Shown here one piece after another: positions 1 to 8,213 of a DNA stretch of 23,653 nucleotides; the first letter of the stretch is position 1, and each line of letters opens with the position of its first letter. The DNA is from Myxococcales bacterium UBA5297 (GTDB lineage: Bacteria; Myxococcota; Myxococcia; Myxococcales; UBA5297): positions 1-23,653 of the forward strand of contig DHSB01000226.1 in assembly GCA_002408385.1 (NCBI GenBank), in the 5' to 3' direction. The notes below the pieces were generated by a model. It had not been told where the DNA came from and did not search any database. It saw only the letters and a list, made by a program, of their open reading frames with translations. The translations under genes and the position numbers were made by a program.

Positions 1-759
1 GGCGGCGGCGCGCTCGCGAGCTGGCTCTCCGCGAGCGCCGGCGCCCTGCCCGGCCCGCTCGGCACCGTGCTCGGAGGCTTCCTCGGCCGCTCGCCGACGA
101 CGCTGGCCGCGCTCGTCGGGGCCCTGGCCGCCACCTTCGTCGTCTACGCCGCCGGCCGCTTCGGTGACCGGCTGTCCACCTACGGCGCGCTGCTCGCGGG
201 CGTCGTCTTCAACGCGCTCGCCTCGGCGGCCATCACCTTCATCAAGGCCATCTCCCCGCCCGAGCGCGTGGGCGAGCTGCTCTACTGGCTGGCCGGCGCG
301 CTCGAGTACCCGGAGTGGTCCTCGGTCGCCGGGGTCTTCGTCTTCGAGCTCGCGGCCTTCGGCTTCATCCTCGCCCGGGCGAACGACTTGAACCTGCTGT
401 CGCTCGGCGACGAGGGCGCCGCCTCGCTCGGCGTCGAGGTCGAGCGCACCCGCCGCTGGCTCTTCTTCGCGGTCTCGCTCTCGGTGGCGGCCGCGGTCGC
501 GGTCTCGGGCCTCGTGGGCTTCGTCGGCCTCATCGTCCCGCACGTCTTGCGCCTGTGGCTCGGGCCCGATCAGCGGCTGCTGCTGCCCGCCTCGGCCGCC
601 GGCGGCGCGCTCTTCCTCGTGCTCGCCGACCTGCTCGCGCGCCTCCTGTTCCGGCCGCTGGGCACCTCGACCCCGGTCGGCGTGCTCACCGCGCTCATCG
701 GCGGGCCGGTCTTCCTCTGGCTGCTGCGCCGCGCCGGGCGCGGACACGGGCTCGCCTGA
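1..759 (+). CDS. FecCD-family ABC transporter permease (5' truncated)
   Basis: This is the C-terminal ~252 residues of an inner-membrane permease of the BtuC/FecCD family, which is usually about 330-350 residues. The frame is open from base 1, so the start lies outside the window. Family signatures are visible: LLAGVVFNAL, ITFIKAI, the block GLVGFVGLIVPHVLRLWLG, and the typical C-terminus TPVGVLTALIGGPVFLWLL. Several hydrophobic segments fit the usual 10-helix fold. The family imports iron-siderophores, heme or cobalamin from a periplasmic binding protein, with a FecE/BtuD-type ATPase. The sequence does not show the substrate. The partner ATPase would normally be adjacent; here a matching ATPase lies at 7431-8213. 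The next gene starts 18 bp downstream, so they are probably cotranscribed. Confidence 0.93.
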   Translation, partial: GGGALASWLSASAGALPGPLGTVLGGFLGRSPTTLAALVGALAATFVVYAAGRFGDRLSTYGALLAGVVFNALASAAITFIKAISPPERVGELLYWLAGALEYPEWSSVAGVFVFELAAFGFILARANDLNLLSLGDEGAASLGVEVERTRRWLFFAVSLSVAAAVAVSGLVGFVGLIVPHVLRLWLGPDQRLLLPASAAGGALFLVLADLLARLLFRPLGTSTPVGVLTALIGGPVFLWLLRRAGRGHGLA

Positions 760-777
760 AGCGCGCGCCGAGGTGCG

Positions 778-1926
778 ATGATGCCCCGCGTGAGACCCGC
801 AACTGCCGCCCTGCTGCTCTTCCCGCTCGCCCTGGGCTGCTCGCGCCCGAGCTGCGGCGGGCCGGGTCGCACCGCCGACGCGCCCGCTGTCGCGGCCCGC
901 ATCCCGCGCTTCGACGCCCACGCCCACGTCCATCCCTACGACACCGCGCGCGCGATGGAGCTCTACGCGCGCAACGGCATCGTCGGCTTCGCCAACGCCT
1001 CGGGCGGCTTCGGCCCGGCGCTCGAGGTGGCGCTCGAGGGGGCGCGGCCGTTCGGCGGGCGGGTGGTCGTCTTCGCCAACCTCAACCCGCGCGGCCTGCT
1101 GCAGCCGGGCTGGGTCGAGCGCGAGATCGCCGCCCTGGGGCACGCCAAGGGGCTCGGCGCCAAGGGGCTCAAGATCTACAAGGCGCTCGGCCTGGGCTTC
1201 GTCGATCCGGCGGGCGCCCGGGTGAAGGTCGACGACCCGCGGCTCGACCCCATCTTCGAGGCGTGCGGCCGGCTCGGCCTGATCGTGGACATCCACACCG
1301 GCGACCCCAAGGCCTTCTTCGAGCCGCCGACCCCGGCAAACGAGCGCTACGAGGAGCTGAGCGCGAACCCCGGCTGGAGCTTCTTCGGCCCGCCCTTCCC
1401 GAGCTGGGAGGAGCTGTTCGGCGAGTTCGAGCGGCGGGTGGCCAGACACCCGGGCACGCTCTTCATCGGCATCCACTTCGGCAACGCGCCCGAGGAGCCC
1501 GAGCGGGTCGCGGCGATGCTGCGCCGCTACCCGAACCTCTACGTCGACACCGCGGCGCGCCTCGGCGAGATCGGCCGCCAGCCGGCCGAGAAGCTGCGGG
1601 CGATCTTCGTCGAGCACCGCGAGCGCATCCTCTTCGGCACCGACTTCAGCATGTTCGGCCCCGAGCTGATGCTCGGGGCGCCCGACGGCACGCGGCCCGG
1701 GCCGGCCGAGGCCGACCTCTTCTTCGCGGCCCACTGGCGCTTCTTCGAGACGGGCGAGCGCGCCATCGCCCACCCGACCCCGATCCAGGGCCGCTGGACG
1801 GTCGACGCCCTCGGGCTGCCCGAGGAGGTGCTGCACGGCCTCTACCACCGCAACGCTGAGCGCCTCTTCGGCCTGCCGCCGCTCGACCAGCCATCCGCTG
1901 CCGGCTCGCGAAAGGCCGCGAATTGA
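778..1926 (+). CDS. Amidohydrolase-family (TIM-barrel) lipoprotein
   Basis: A 382-residue metal-dependent hydrolase of the amidohydrolase-2 type. Candidate metal ligands are H48 and H50 in DAHAH, H173 in DIHTGD, H233 in GIHFGN and D289 in GTDF, in the expected order for this superfamily. The N-terminus has a signal sequence ending in LALGC with C21 as lipidation site, so I infer an envelope lipoprotein, whereas most relatives are cytosolic. The start is ATG 778, followed directly by a second ATG at 781. A GAGG lies just upstream. The gene begins 18 bp after the permease stop, so it is probably in that operon. The substrate is unknown. Confidence 0.9.
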   Translation: MMPRVRPATAALLLFPLALGCSRPSCGGPGRTADAPAVAARIPRFDAHAHVHPYDTARAMELYARNGIVGFANASGGFGPALEVALEGARPFGGRVVVFANLNPRGLLQPGWVEREIAALGHAKGLGAKGLKIYKALGLGFVDPAGARVKVDDPRLDPIFEACGRLGLIVDIHTGDPKAFFEPPTPANERYEELSANPGWSFFGPPFPSWEELFGEFERRVARHPGTLFIGIHFGNAPEEPERVAAMLRRYPNLYVDTAARLGEIGRQPAEKLRAIFVEHRERILFGTDFSMFGPELMLGAPDGTRPGPAEADLFFAAHWRFFETGERAIAHPTPIQGRWTVDALGLPEEVLHGLYHRNAERLFGLPPLDQPSAAGSRKAAN

Positions 1927-1952
1927 CACAGTGAAATAGCGGCCAATATCAT
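1923..1952 (+). promoter_or_regulatory. Near-consensus sigma-70 promoter for the FHA-cyclase gene
   Basis: TTGACA (1923-1928, 6/6) and TATCAT (1947-1952, 5/6) are separated by 18 bp. The -35 box overlaps the TGA stop codon of the amidohydrolase gene. The predicted transcription start near 1959 leaves a leader of about 30 nt before ATG 1989. The local A/T-rich patch stands out against the GC-rich surroundings. Confidence 0.65.
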
Positions 1953-1988
1953 CGGCCCTCCTTCCCCTCCACCGCCTACTCTCGAGCC

Positions 1989-3665
1989 ATGTGGCAGCTC
2001 ATCATCAACGGTCCCGGCTACTTCGACACCGCCTACGATCTGCCCGACGGCGTCACCTGCATCGGCAGAGCCGACTCGAACGACATCGTGCTCTCCGGCG
2101 ACCAGGTGAGCCGCCGCCACGCCCGCATCGAGGTGAAGGGCGGCACGCTGACCGTCGAGGATCTCGGCAGCCGCAACGGGATGCGGATCAACGACGTCCC
2201 GCTCAAGGGCTCCAAGCGCGCCCAGGCCGGCGACCTGGTGCAGATCGGCGAGAACTCGCTGTCGGTGCGCCAGCCGAGCAACTTCGAGACGGCGAAGACC
2301 GACCCCATCGACTTCGGGCAGTTCCAGGCCTCGGGCCTGCACGGCATCGACTCGATGGGCGAGGTGATCGTCAGCCGCGCCGTCGAGGACAACCCGTTCC
2401 TCGAGCGCTACGAGGAGGTCGAGCGCCTCAGCGCCGCCGAGCTGAGGTCGAGCCCTCCGGTCGAGGACGTCGAGAGCCTGTTCCTGCTCATCAAGGTGAG
2501 CGAGAAGCTCAACACCTCGCCGAGCCTCAAGAGCTTCCTCGAGGCGGTCATCGACCTGGTCGCCGAGGTGACGCAGGCGACCACCGGCGTCGCGCTCGCC
2601 AAGGACTCGCGCGGCAAGCTCGTCCCCTTGGTGGTGCGCCACCGCAAGAAGCTGCAGAAGGGCGAGGTGCCGGTCTCCGACTCGATCATCGGCGAGGTGG
2701 TGCGCAAGAAGGTCGCCCTCGCGGTGACGAACGCCCAGGACGACGCCCGCTTCGCCTCCAGCGAGAGCGTCATCCTCTATGACCTCGACCAGGTCATCTG
2801 CGCGCCGATGCTGCGCGAGGGCGAGCTCGTCGGGGTCATCTACCTCAACCGCGAGGCGCCGGAGACCGCCTCGCTGTCGCGGCTGGTCGACGTGGTCAAC
2901 GCCATCGCCCACATGGCGGCCAACGGCATCGAGAAGTGGCGTCTGAAGGAGAAGGCGGACGCCGAGGAGCGCGTGCGCAAGGCCCTCGAGCGCTTCCACG
3001 CACCGGCGATCGTCGAGCGGGTCATCTCCGATCTGCAGTCCGGCGACAAGTCGGGCAGCCGCATGGAGGCGAAGCTCGTCACCATCATGTTCACCGACAT
3101 CTCGGGGTTCACTCCGCTGACCGAGCGGCTGGCGCCCGAGCGCATCGTCAACCTGCTCAACGAGTACTACGCGCGCATGACGCGGGTGGTCTTCAGCTTC
3201 GACGGCACGGTCGACAAGTTCATCGGCGACGCGGTGATGGCCATCTTCGGCGCGCCCTACTCGCGCCCCGACGACGCGAGCCGGGCGGTGCGCTGCGCGC
3301 TCGCCTGCCGGCGCGAGTTCGTGGAGATGATCATGAGCCGCCCGGTGGACGAGCGCTGCGGGATCACCATCGGCCTGAACACCGGCACGGTGCTCGCCGG
3401 CACGCTCGGCTCCGAGGAGCGCATCGAGTACACCGCGCTCGGCGACGCGGTAAACATCGCCGCGCGCGTCCAGTCCTCGGCCAAGGCCGGCCAGGTGCTC
3501 ATCACCGGGCCGACCCTCGCGGCGATAGGGGCGCGCTTCGACGTCGCGCCGATGGGCGAGCGCGCGCTCAAGGGCAAGGCGAAGAAGGTCCCGGTGTTCG
3601 AGGTCCTCGACGAGGACAACGACTGCTTCACTATGCCCGGCGTCGAGACCGGGCGCTTGCGTTGA
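1989..3665 (+). CDS. FHA-GAF-class III adenylate cyclase
   Basis: A 558-residue soluble signalling protein. An N-terminal FHA domain (about 20-92) carries R27, S41, H44 and SRNG (61-64), the usual phosphothreonine-binding residues. A GAF-like sensory domain spans about 160-310 and a helical linker about 315-350. A class III nucleotide cyclase domain spans about 362-540. In it D370 (FTDISGFT) and D414 (FIGDAVMA) are the metal-binding aspartates, K410 and D486 the adenine-selecting pair, and N489 and R493 the transition-state residues. All are present, so I predict active cAMP synthesis. No membrane segment or signal peptide is seen. The ATG at 1989 follows a strong promoter but has only a weak GAG ribosome site. 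The Ser/Thr kinase gene 341 bp downstream is an obvious candidate source of the phosphothreonine ligand; that link is inference. Confidence 0.95.
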   Translation: MWQLIINGPGYFDTAYDLPDGVTCIGRADSNDIVLSGDQVSRRHARIEVKGGTLTVEDLGSRNGMRINDVPLKGSKRAQAGDLVQIGENSLSVRQPSNFETAKTDPIDFGQFQASGLHGIDSMGEVIVSRAVEDNPFLERYEEVERLSAAELRSSPPVEDVESLFLLIKVSEKLNTSPSLKSFLEAVIDLVAEVTQATTGVALAKDSRGKLVPLVVRHRKKLQKGEVPVSDSIIGEVVRKKVALAVTNAQDDARFASSESVILYDLDQVICAPMLREGELVGVIYLNREAPETASLSRLVDVVNAIAHMAANGIEKWRLKEKADAEERVRKALERFHAPAIVERVISDLQSGDKSGSRMEAKLVTIMFTDISGFTPLTERLAPERIVNLLNEYYARMTRVVFSFDGTVDKFIGDAVMAIFGAPYSRPDDASRAVRCALACRREFVEMIMSRPVDERCGITIGLNTGTVLAGTLGSEERIEYTALGDAVNIAARVQSSAKAGQVLITGPTLAAIGARFDVAPMGERALKGKAKKVPVFEVLDEDNDCFTMPGVETGRLR

Positions 3666-4006
3666 GCCGATGAGGCGTGAGCGCGGGCCCCACCGAACCC
3701 GGTCCCCCCCGCGAACGATTGGCGCGGGCTGCCGGCGCCCGGGGCCCGACGCGACAGCCCGGAAGTGTCGACTCCGAACGGACCGTCCGACTTGTGGTCG
3801 GAGGCCCGTAAGGTTCGCGCCCGGGTCGCGGGAGGCGGCGGCGCAGGCCCTCTCGTCAAGAGAGCGCACAGTCGTTTTGCCGTGCGACGAATGCTGGTAA
3901 GCTCCGGCCGCAAGTGAGCAATTTCCGGAGGCGACCCGACATCGCACTCGCTTGACGAGCGCACGGCGCCCGAGCCCGCCCTCGCCTTCGGCCGTGAGCC
4001 CAGAGA
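3666..4006 (+). other. Non-coding gap before the Ser/Thr kinase gene
   Basis: This 341-bp stretch has no convincing gene; its one open frame is Arg/Pro-rich and resembles nothing. It holds GC-rich imperfect dyads near 3682-3750. There is also a perfect 6-bp inverted repeat TCCGAC-TTGTG-GTCGGA at 3786-3802 and a 5-bp one CTCTC-GTCAA-GAGAG at 3850-3864. None is followed by a T-run, so none is a clear intrinsic terminator. No good sigma-70 pair was found upstream of ATG 4007. Confidence 0.5.
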
Positions 4007-6121
4007 ATGTCCAACCCCACCCGAGGCCTGCGCCCGTTCCAACCCGTTCGATTCGGGCGCTACGCGCTGCTCACCCCCATCGCGAAAGGTGGCATGGGCG
4101 CGGTCTACCTCGCACGGATGACGGGCGTGGAGGGCTTCGAGAAGCTCGTCGTCATCAAGAAGATTCTCCCGGCCCTCGCCCAGGAGCAGTCCTTCGTCGA
4201 GCGGTTCGTCGACGAGGCGAAGATCGTCGTCAAGCTCCAGCACGGCTCCATCGCGCAGGTCCTCGACATGGGCGTCGTGGACGAGGAGTACTTCATCGCG
4301 ATGGAGTTCGTGGACGGCAAGGACCTGCGCAAGGTGAGCGCCGCCGTCCGCCAGCGTCAGGAGCCATTCCCCACGGGCCTGGCGCTCTACGTCACCGTGC
4401 GCGTGCTCGACGCGCTCGCCTACGCCCACCGCAAGAAGGACTCCGAGGAGCGCGAGCTCAACCTCGTCCACCGCGACATCTCGCCGCAGAACATCCTCGT
4501 CTCCTACGAAGGCGAGGTGAAGGTCATCGACTTCGGGCTCGCCAAGAGCGCGATGTCGCTGAGCCGCACCAGCCCGAGCGTGGTCCTCGGCAAGTTCTTC
4601 TACATGTCGCCCGAGCAGGCGCGCCACCAGCCGGTCGATCGCCGCAGCGACCTGTACGCCGCGGGCATCTGCCTCTGGGAGCTGCTGGCGGGCAAGAACC
4701 CGTTCGACGGCACCCGCCCCGGCGAGATCATGCGCGCGGTCGCCAACCCGGCCATTGCGCCCATCCGCTCGCTGCGCCCGGAGCTGCCCGAATCGCTCGA
4801 GGAGGCGCTCTCCAAGGCACTGGCCATCAACCCCGACGAGCGGTACCCGAGCGCCGAGGAGATGCGCGGGCGCTTGACCGCGGTGATGCTCGAGTTCGAC
4901 CCGGCCGCCGGCCCCGAGAAGCTGGCCGCGTTCATGCGCCAGCAGTTCGCCAACGAGTTCGAGAGCGAGCGAAAGGCCATCGCGACGCTCGCCCGGCTCA
5001 GCGTCCAGGAGAGCGGGGGCGAGCACACTCCGGCGCCAAGCCTCGCAGCCAGCGCGCAGGCCGCCTTCAAGCCAAGCCAGGCGACGGGCCGCGACGCAAC
5101 CGTCGCCGCGGTCGACGGCGCACTGCCCGAACCGCTCGGAGCGCGCCCCGCGCGCCGGTCGACGCGCTCCGAGCCTCGCCCCGCTGAGTCGCGACGCAAG
5201 CGCAGGCCCGTGGCTGCCGCGCCGATGGACGCCGAGGTCGATCTCCCGACACCAGTCGGCCTCGAAGCGCCCGCGCTACTTGTCGAGGCCGAGGGGGCAA
5301 CCCTCGAATTGCCGCCCGGCTCGGTCAGGTACGAGGACGTGGTCCCCAGGCCTCAGGATCCAGCCAGGGCGCCGGTGACCTACGAGCCCGAGCCCAAGCT
5401 GGAGGACCGGGAGCCGGTCGATGATCGCCGGGCTTCGCGTGCCGCCCAGGCGTCCACGCGGCGGCTCGAAGTGCCAGGCCAACTTCAGGCCGAACCCCGC
5501 CAGCCGCGCTCGGGTCTTGCCTGGCTGGTAGTCGTGATAGTGGCCGGCCTCCTCGCGGTCGGAGGCAAGCTCGCTTGGGACAGATTCGGACCTGCGAGCG
5601 CCGGCTTAGGGCCTGGCTCGGGACAGGACACGGCGCGCCTCCTCGATCCCGCGCCCTTGCGGCCGCCTCCCATCGAACCGAAGCCTCTCCCCGGCTCGGC
5701 CGCCGACCCGACGCCTGTTGTCCCGGTCACGCCATCGGACCCGAGTCCGAAGCCAGCTTCGGACGAGCCCGCTGCAGCCTCCGACGCGGGCGTTTTGGAA
5801 CCGGGCGAGCCCGACAAGGCCCCTCCGGCCGAGACCGCGAGGCCGGGCCGCCCTGCCGTCAAGCTGTCGCGCAAAGAGCGCCTGACACGGCTGTTCGACG
5901 AGCTCGACGCCAAGGAGCGCCGGCTGCGCGCACAGTACTCGTGCGAGGAGCTCGGGAACGTGTGCTCGAGCGGCAAAGCGCTGCGCTTGAGCTTCCACCA
6001 GATGATCAACCAGCCGAAGCAGTACACTCTCCTCGAGGGCCACCTGAACCAATGGAACAGCGCGCTCGACTCCAGGGCAAAGCACCTCGAAGTGCCCGAA
6101 GACGGCGACGGCAGCAGGTGA
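4007..6121 (+). CDS. Transmembrane Ser/Thr protein kinase (PknB-like)
   Basis: A 704-residue Hanks-type kinase. The cytoplasmic kinase domain (about 18-290) has the glycine loop AKGGMGAVY (26-34), ATP-binding K51, the catalytic loop HRDISPQN (155-162, base D157) and DFG (175-177). It also has SPEQ (201-204). HRDISPQN is typical of myxobacterial kinases. A long Pro/Ala/Arg-rich linker follows, then one membrane helix (about 503-521). The outer part is a Pro-rich stretch and a charged helical region with two cysteines (646, 653). I see no PASTA repeats. The start is ATG 4007 with a weak AGAG site. The PEGA gene begins 23 bp after the stop, so they are probably cotranscribed. Likely substrates nearby are FHA-linked proteins, but that is inference. 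Confidence 0.95.
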   Translation: MSNPTRGLRPFQPVRFGRYALLTPIAKGGMGAVYLARMTGVEGFEKLVVIKKILPALAQEQSFVERFVDEAKIVVKLQHGSIAQVLDMGVVDEEYFIAMEFVDGKDLRKVSAAVRQRQEPFPTGLALYVTVRVLDALAYAHRKKDSEERELNLVHRDISPQNILVSYEGEVKVIDFGLAKSAMSLSRTSPSVVLGKFFYMSPEQARHQPVDRRSDLYAAGICLWELLAGKNPFDGTRPGEIMRAVANPAIAPIRSLRPELPESLEEALSKALAINPDERYPSAEEMRGRLTAVMLEFDPAAGPEKLAAFMRQQFANEFESERKAIATLARLSVQESGGEHTPAPSLAASAQAAFKPSQATGRDATVAAVDGALPEPLGARPARRSTRSEPRPAESRRKRRPVAAAPMDAEVDLPTPVGLEAPALLVEAEGATLELPPGSVRYEDVVPRPQDPARAPVTYEPEPKLEDREPVDDRRASRAAQASTRRLEVPGQLQAEPRQPRSGLAWLVVVIVAGLLAVGGKLAWDRFGPASAGLGPGSGQDTARLLDPAPLRPPPIEPKPLPGSAADPTPVVPVTPSDPSPKPASDEPAAASDAGVLEPGEPDKAPPAETARPGRPAVKLSRKERLTRLFDELDAKERRLRAQYSCEELGNVCSSGKALRLSFHQMINQPKQYTLLEGHLNQWNSALDSRAKHLEVPEDGDGSR

Positions 6122-6144
6122 CCGCAGGCGGGTTGCGCGGCCCG

Positions 6145-7431
6145 ATGGCCCCGAACAGCTCGCGGCCCAGCCGGCCGCCGCAATCGCCGGACGCCGCGAG
6201 CTTCGACAGGGAACGGCGCGGCCAGTCCTGCGGCGCGGCCCGGTCGGCGAGCGCCCTCCCGGACCGAAAGCTGCGCCAGTCCATTTCGGCGGCGATCCTC
6301 GCCGTCGCAATGGCGGTCGGTCCGACCGTGCGGGCCGAGCCCTCTCCGACCTCGGCCGCCGTGGTCGCGACCGAGGCGACCCTCGTCGCCGACACGGTAC
6401 TCGAACAGGCGCTCCTCGCCGCCCACGAGGCCGCGGCGGGCTCGGCGCTCGTCATGACGTTCGAGCTGCAGGCGGCCGAGCGTGCGCTCAGATCCTCGGG
6501 GCTCAATCCGCGCTCGTGCGGCGCCTCGGCGGACTGCATCACCCGGCTCGGTCGCGCGCTCGGGGTGCGGTACCTCATCGCTCTAGGGATCGCCTCGTTC
6601 GCCGATCTCTCGGCGATCACCGTGGACGTCGTCGACACGCTGAGCGGCGAGATCATCGGGCACAAGGAACGCACCGGCGTACCGGCCGGGACCCTCGCCG
6701 CGTTGCCCGGCGAGCTCGTGCGCGAGGCCCTTCCAATCGGGTTGCGGCACAAGCCCTCGGGCCTTGCGATCACCTGCAATGTCGACGGCGCAATCGTCTA
6801 TCTCGACGGGCTGAAGGCGGGCGTCACGCCGCTTTCCGGACCGATCGTCGTCCTGCCCGGCGACCACGACCTCCGAATCGAAGCGGAAGGCCATCTGCCC
6901 TACCGCGCTTCGGTGCACGTCGCCCAAGGCGAACGCCACGCGCACAGCGCGACCCTCGTGCCCGGGCCCGAGAGCGCTGTGCTCGCTCCCGTCCAGGACG
7001 GCGAGCCGGCGCCGCCCGAAGCCGTCGCGAACGGCTCCACGCGCGCCTACCGCACCGCGGCGTTCGTCACCGGCGGGCTGGCCCTCGCGGGCCTCGGCGG
7101 AGGAGTCGCGCTCGCGGTCGCGATGCGCAATGACGAGGACGCCTATCACGCTGCCTGCGCGCACGAGTACGACGTCGACTGCCGGCAACTCGCGACGCTG
7201 CCCTGGAAGGAGAGCGAAGAGCTGGTGTCGCTGCGCCGCTCGGCCGGCCGCAAGGCCATCCTCGCCACGAGCGCCTTCGGGGTCGCCGCCGCCGCGGCAG
7301 TGACGACGGGCGTGCTGCTCCTGCTCTCGCCCTCGCAGCCGGCCACGCCCGACACCAACACCGGCATCCAGCAGCTCGGCTTGGTGCCGCGGCCGGGCGG
7401 CTTCGCCTTCGGCGCTTGCGGCAGGTTCTGA
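6145..7431 (+). CDS. PEGA-domain envelope protein
   Basis: About 428 residues from ATG 6145. A hydrophobic segment ending VRAEP (about 45-65) looks like a signal peptide. It would be preceded by an unusually long 44-residue N-region, so the true start may lie further downstream at a non-ATG codon. Residues 75-200 resemble the variable domain seen before PEGA modules, with SCGASADCITRLGRALGVRY. A PEGA beta-sandwich domain spans about 205-272 (VYLDGLKAGVTP, LPGDHDLRIEAEGH). Two hydrophobic helices (about 306-327 and 371-395) frame a short loop with two cysteines. PEGA proteins commonly accompany Ser/Thr kinases in these bacteria and their function is poorly defined. The stop overlaps the start of the ABC ATPase (TGATG at 7429-7433), which implies translational coupling. 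Confidence 0.85.
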   Translation: MAPNSSRPSRPPQSPDAASFDRERRGQSCGAARSASALPDRKLRQSISAAILAVAMAVGPTVRAEPSPTSAAVVATEATLVADTVLEQALLAAHEAAAGSALVMTFELQAAERALRSSGLNPRSCGASADCITRLGRALGVRYLIALGIASFADLSAITVDVVDTLSGEIIGHKERTGVPAGTLAALPGELVREALPIGLRHKPSGLAITCNVDGAIVYLDGLKAGVTPLSGPIVVLPGDHDLRIEAEGHLPYRASVHVAQGERHAHSATLVPGPESAVLAPVQDGEPAPPEAVANGSTRAYRTAAFVTGGLALAGLGGGVALAVAMRNDEDAYHAACAHEYDVDCRQLATLPWKESEELVSLRRSAGRKAILATSAFGVAAAAAVTTGVLLLLSPSQPATPDTNTGIQQLGLVPRPGGFAFGACGRF

Positions 7432-8213
7432 TGGCCGCGCTCGAAGCGAGGGGAATCGACTGCCGCTACGGCTCGCGCCTCGCCGTGCGCGGCGCGAGCC
7501 TGCGCGCCGAGGCGGGGACGCTGACAGCGCTGCTCGGCCCCAACGGCGCGGGCAAGAGCACCCTGCTCCGGGCGCTCGGGGGCATCGGCCGCTTCACGGG
7601 CAGCGTGCTCGTCGACGGCGTGCCCATCGATCGGCTCTCGCGCCGCGAGATCGCCCGGCAGGTCGCGCTCGTGGCGCAGGACCCGCCTGCCGACGTGCCC
7701 TTCACCGTCTACGAGGCGGTCCTGATGGGCCGCGCTCCGCACCAGGGGCGGCTTGCGCTCGAGGGCCGGCGCGACCGAGAAGTAGCCGAGTCGGCGATGC
7801 GCGACGCTGAGGTCGAGCTGCTCGCGGCGCGGCCCATCGACCAGCTCTCCGGCGGCGAGCGCCGCCGCGTCTTCCTCGCGCGCGCGCTGGCGCAGGAGCC
7901 CAGGATTCTGCTGCTCGACGAGCCGACCGCGTTTCTCGACCTCGGACACCAGGCCAAGGTGATGGAGCGCGCGAGCGCGCTGGCGCGAAGAGGGCTGTGC
8001 GTAGTCGCCGTGCTGCACGACCCCAACCTCGCCGCCGCCTGGGCCGACCGCGCGGTGCTGATGCGCGAGGGCGAGATCGTCGCCCAGGGCGCAGCCGGCG
8101 AGGTGCTCGACCGGTCGCTTCTCGAGGAGCTCTACGGCGCGCGCCTGGTCTGCGCACGCGGACCGGCGGGCGAGGGTCCGTTCTTCGGTCTCAGTGCGCC
8201 ATCACGAAGTTGA
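7431..8213 (+). CDS. ABC transporter ATP-binding protein (FecE/BtuD/HmuV type)
   Basis: A 260-residue ATPase with complete motifs: Walker A GPNGAGKST (36-44), Q-loop Q83, signature LSGGE (139-143), Walker B ILLLDE (159-164) and H-loop H196. The overall pattern matches ATPases paired with FecCD/BtuC permeases for iron-siderophore, heme or cobalamin import. I chose ATG 7431, which overlaps the PEGA stop (TGATG), over an in-frame TTG 15 bp upstream. The matching permease is the truncated gene at the left edge, separated by about 6.7 kb. The 3' end overlaps the convergent TonB-like gene by 23 bp. No periplasmic binding protein or outer-membrane receptor is in view. Confidence 0.93.
   Translation: MAALEARGIDCRYGSRLAVRGASLRAEAGTLTALLGPNGAGKSTLLRALGGIGRFTGSVLVDGVPIDRLSRREIARQVALVAQDPPADVPFTVYEAVLMGRAPHQGRLALEGRRDREVAESAMRDAEVELLAARPIDQLSGGERRRVFLARALAQEPRILLLDEPTAFLDLGHQAKVMERASALARRGLCVVAVLHDPNLAAAWADRAVLMREGEIVAQGAAGEVLDRSLLEELYGARLVCARGPAGEGPFFGLSAPSRS

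Noticed and set aside
3721..3735. TGGC...TGC resembling a sigma-54 promoter before the kinase
   Set aside because: GG and GC are 8 rather than 10 bases apart, so the geometry is wrong.
3670..3900. Small plus-strand open frame (76 codons) after the cyclase
   Set aside because: Arg/Pro-rich, no ribosome site, no recognisable sequence, in a region with dyads instead of coding signal.
3876..3903. Promoter-like TTTGCC...TAAGCT before the kinase
   Set aside because: Spacing about 15-16 bp and only three -10 matches; not better than chance.
1842..3947. Long minus-strand open frame (701 codons) opposite the cyclase gene
   Set aside because: It is the antisense shadow of a clearly conserved gene; the translation is rich in repeated Leu/Gly/His/Asp/Arg without motifs, a usual artefact of very GC-rich coding DNA.
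3257..5026. Minus-strand open frame (589 codons) opposite the cyclase end and kinase gene
   Set aside because: Low-complexity antisense translation with no domain; both genes on the other strand are strongly supported.
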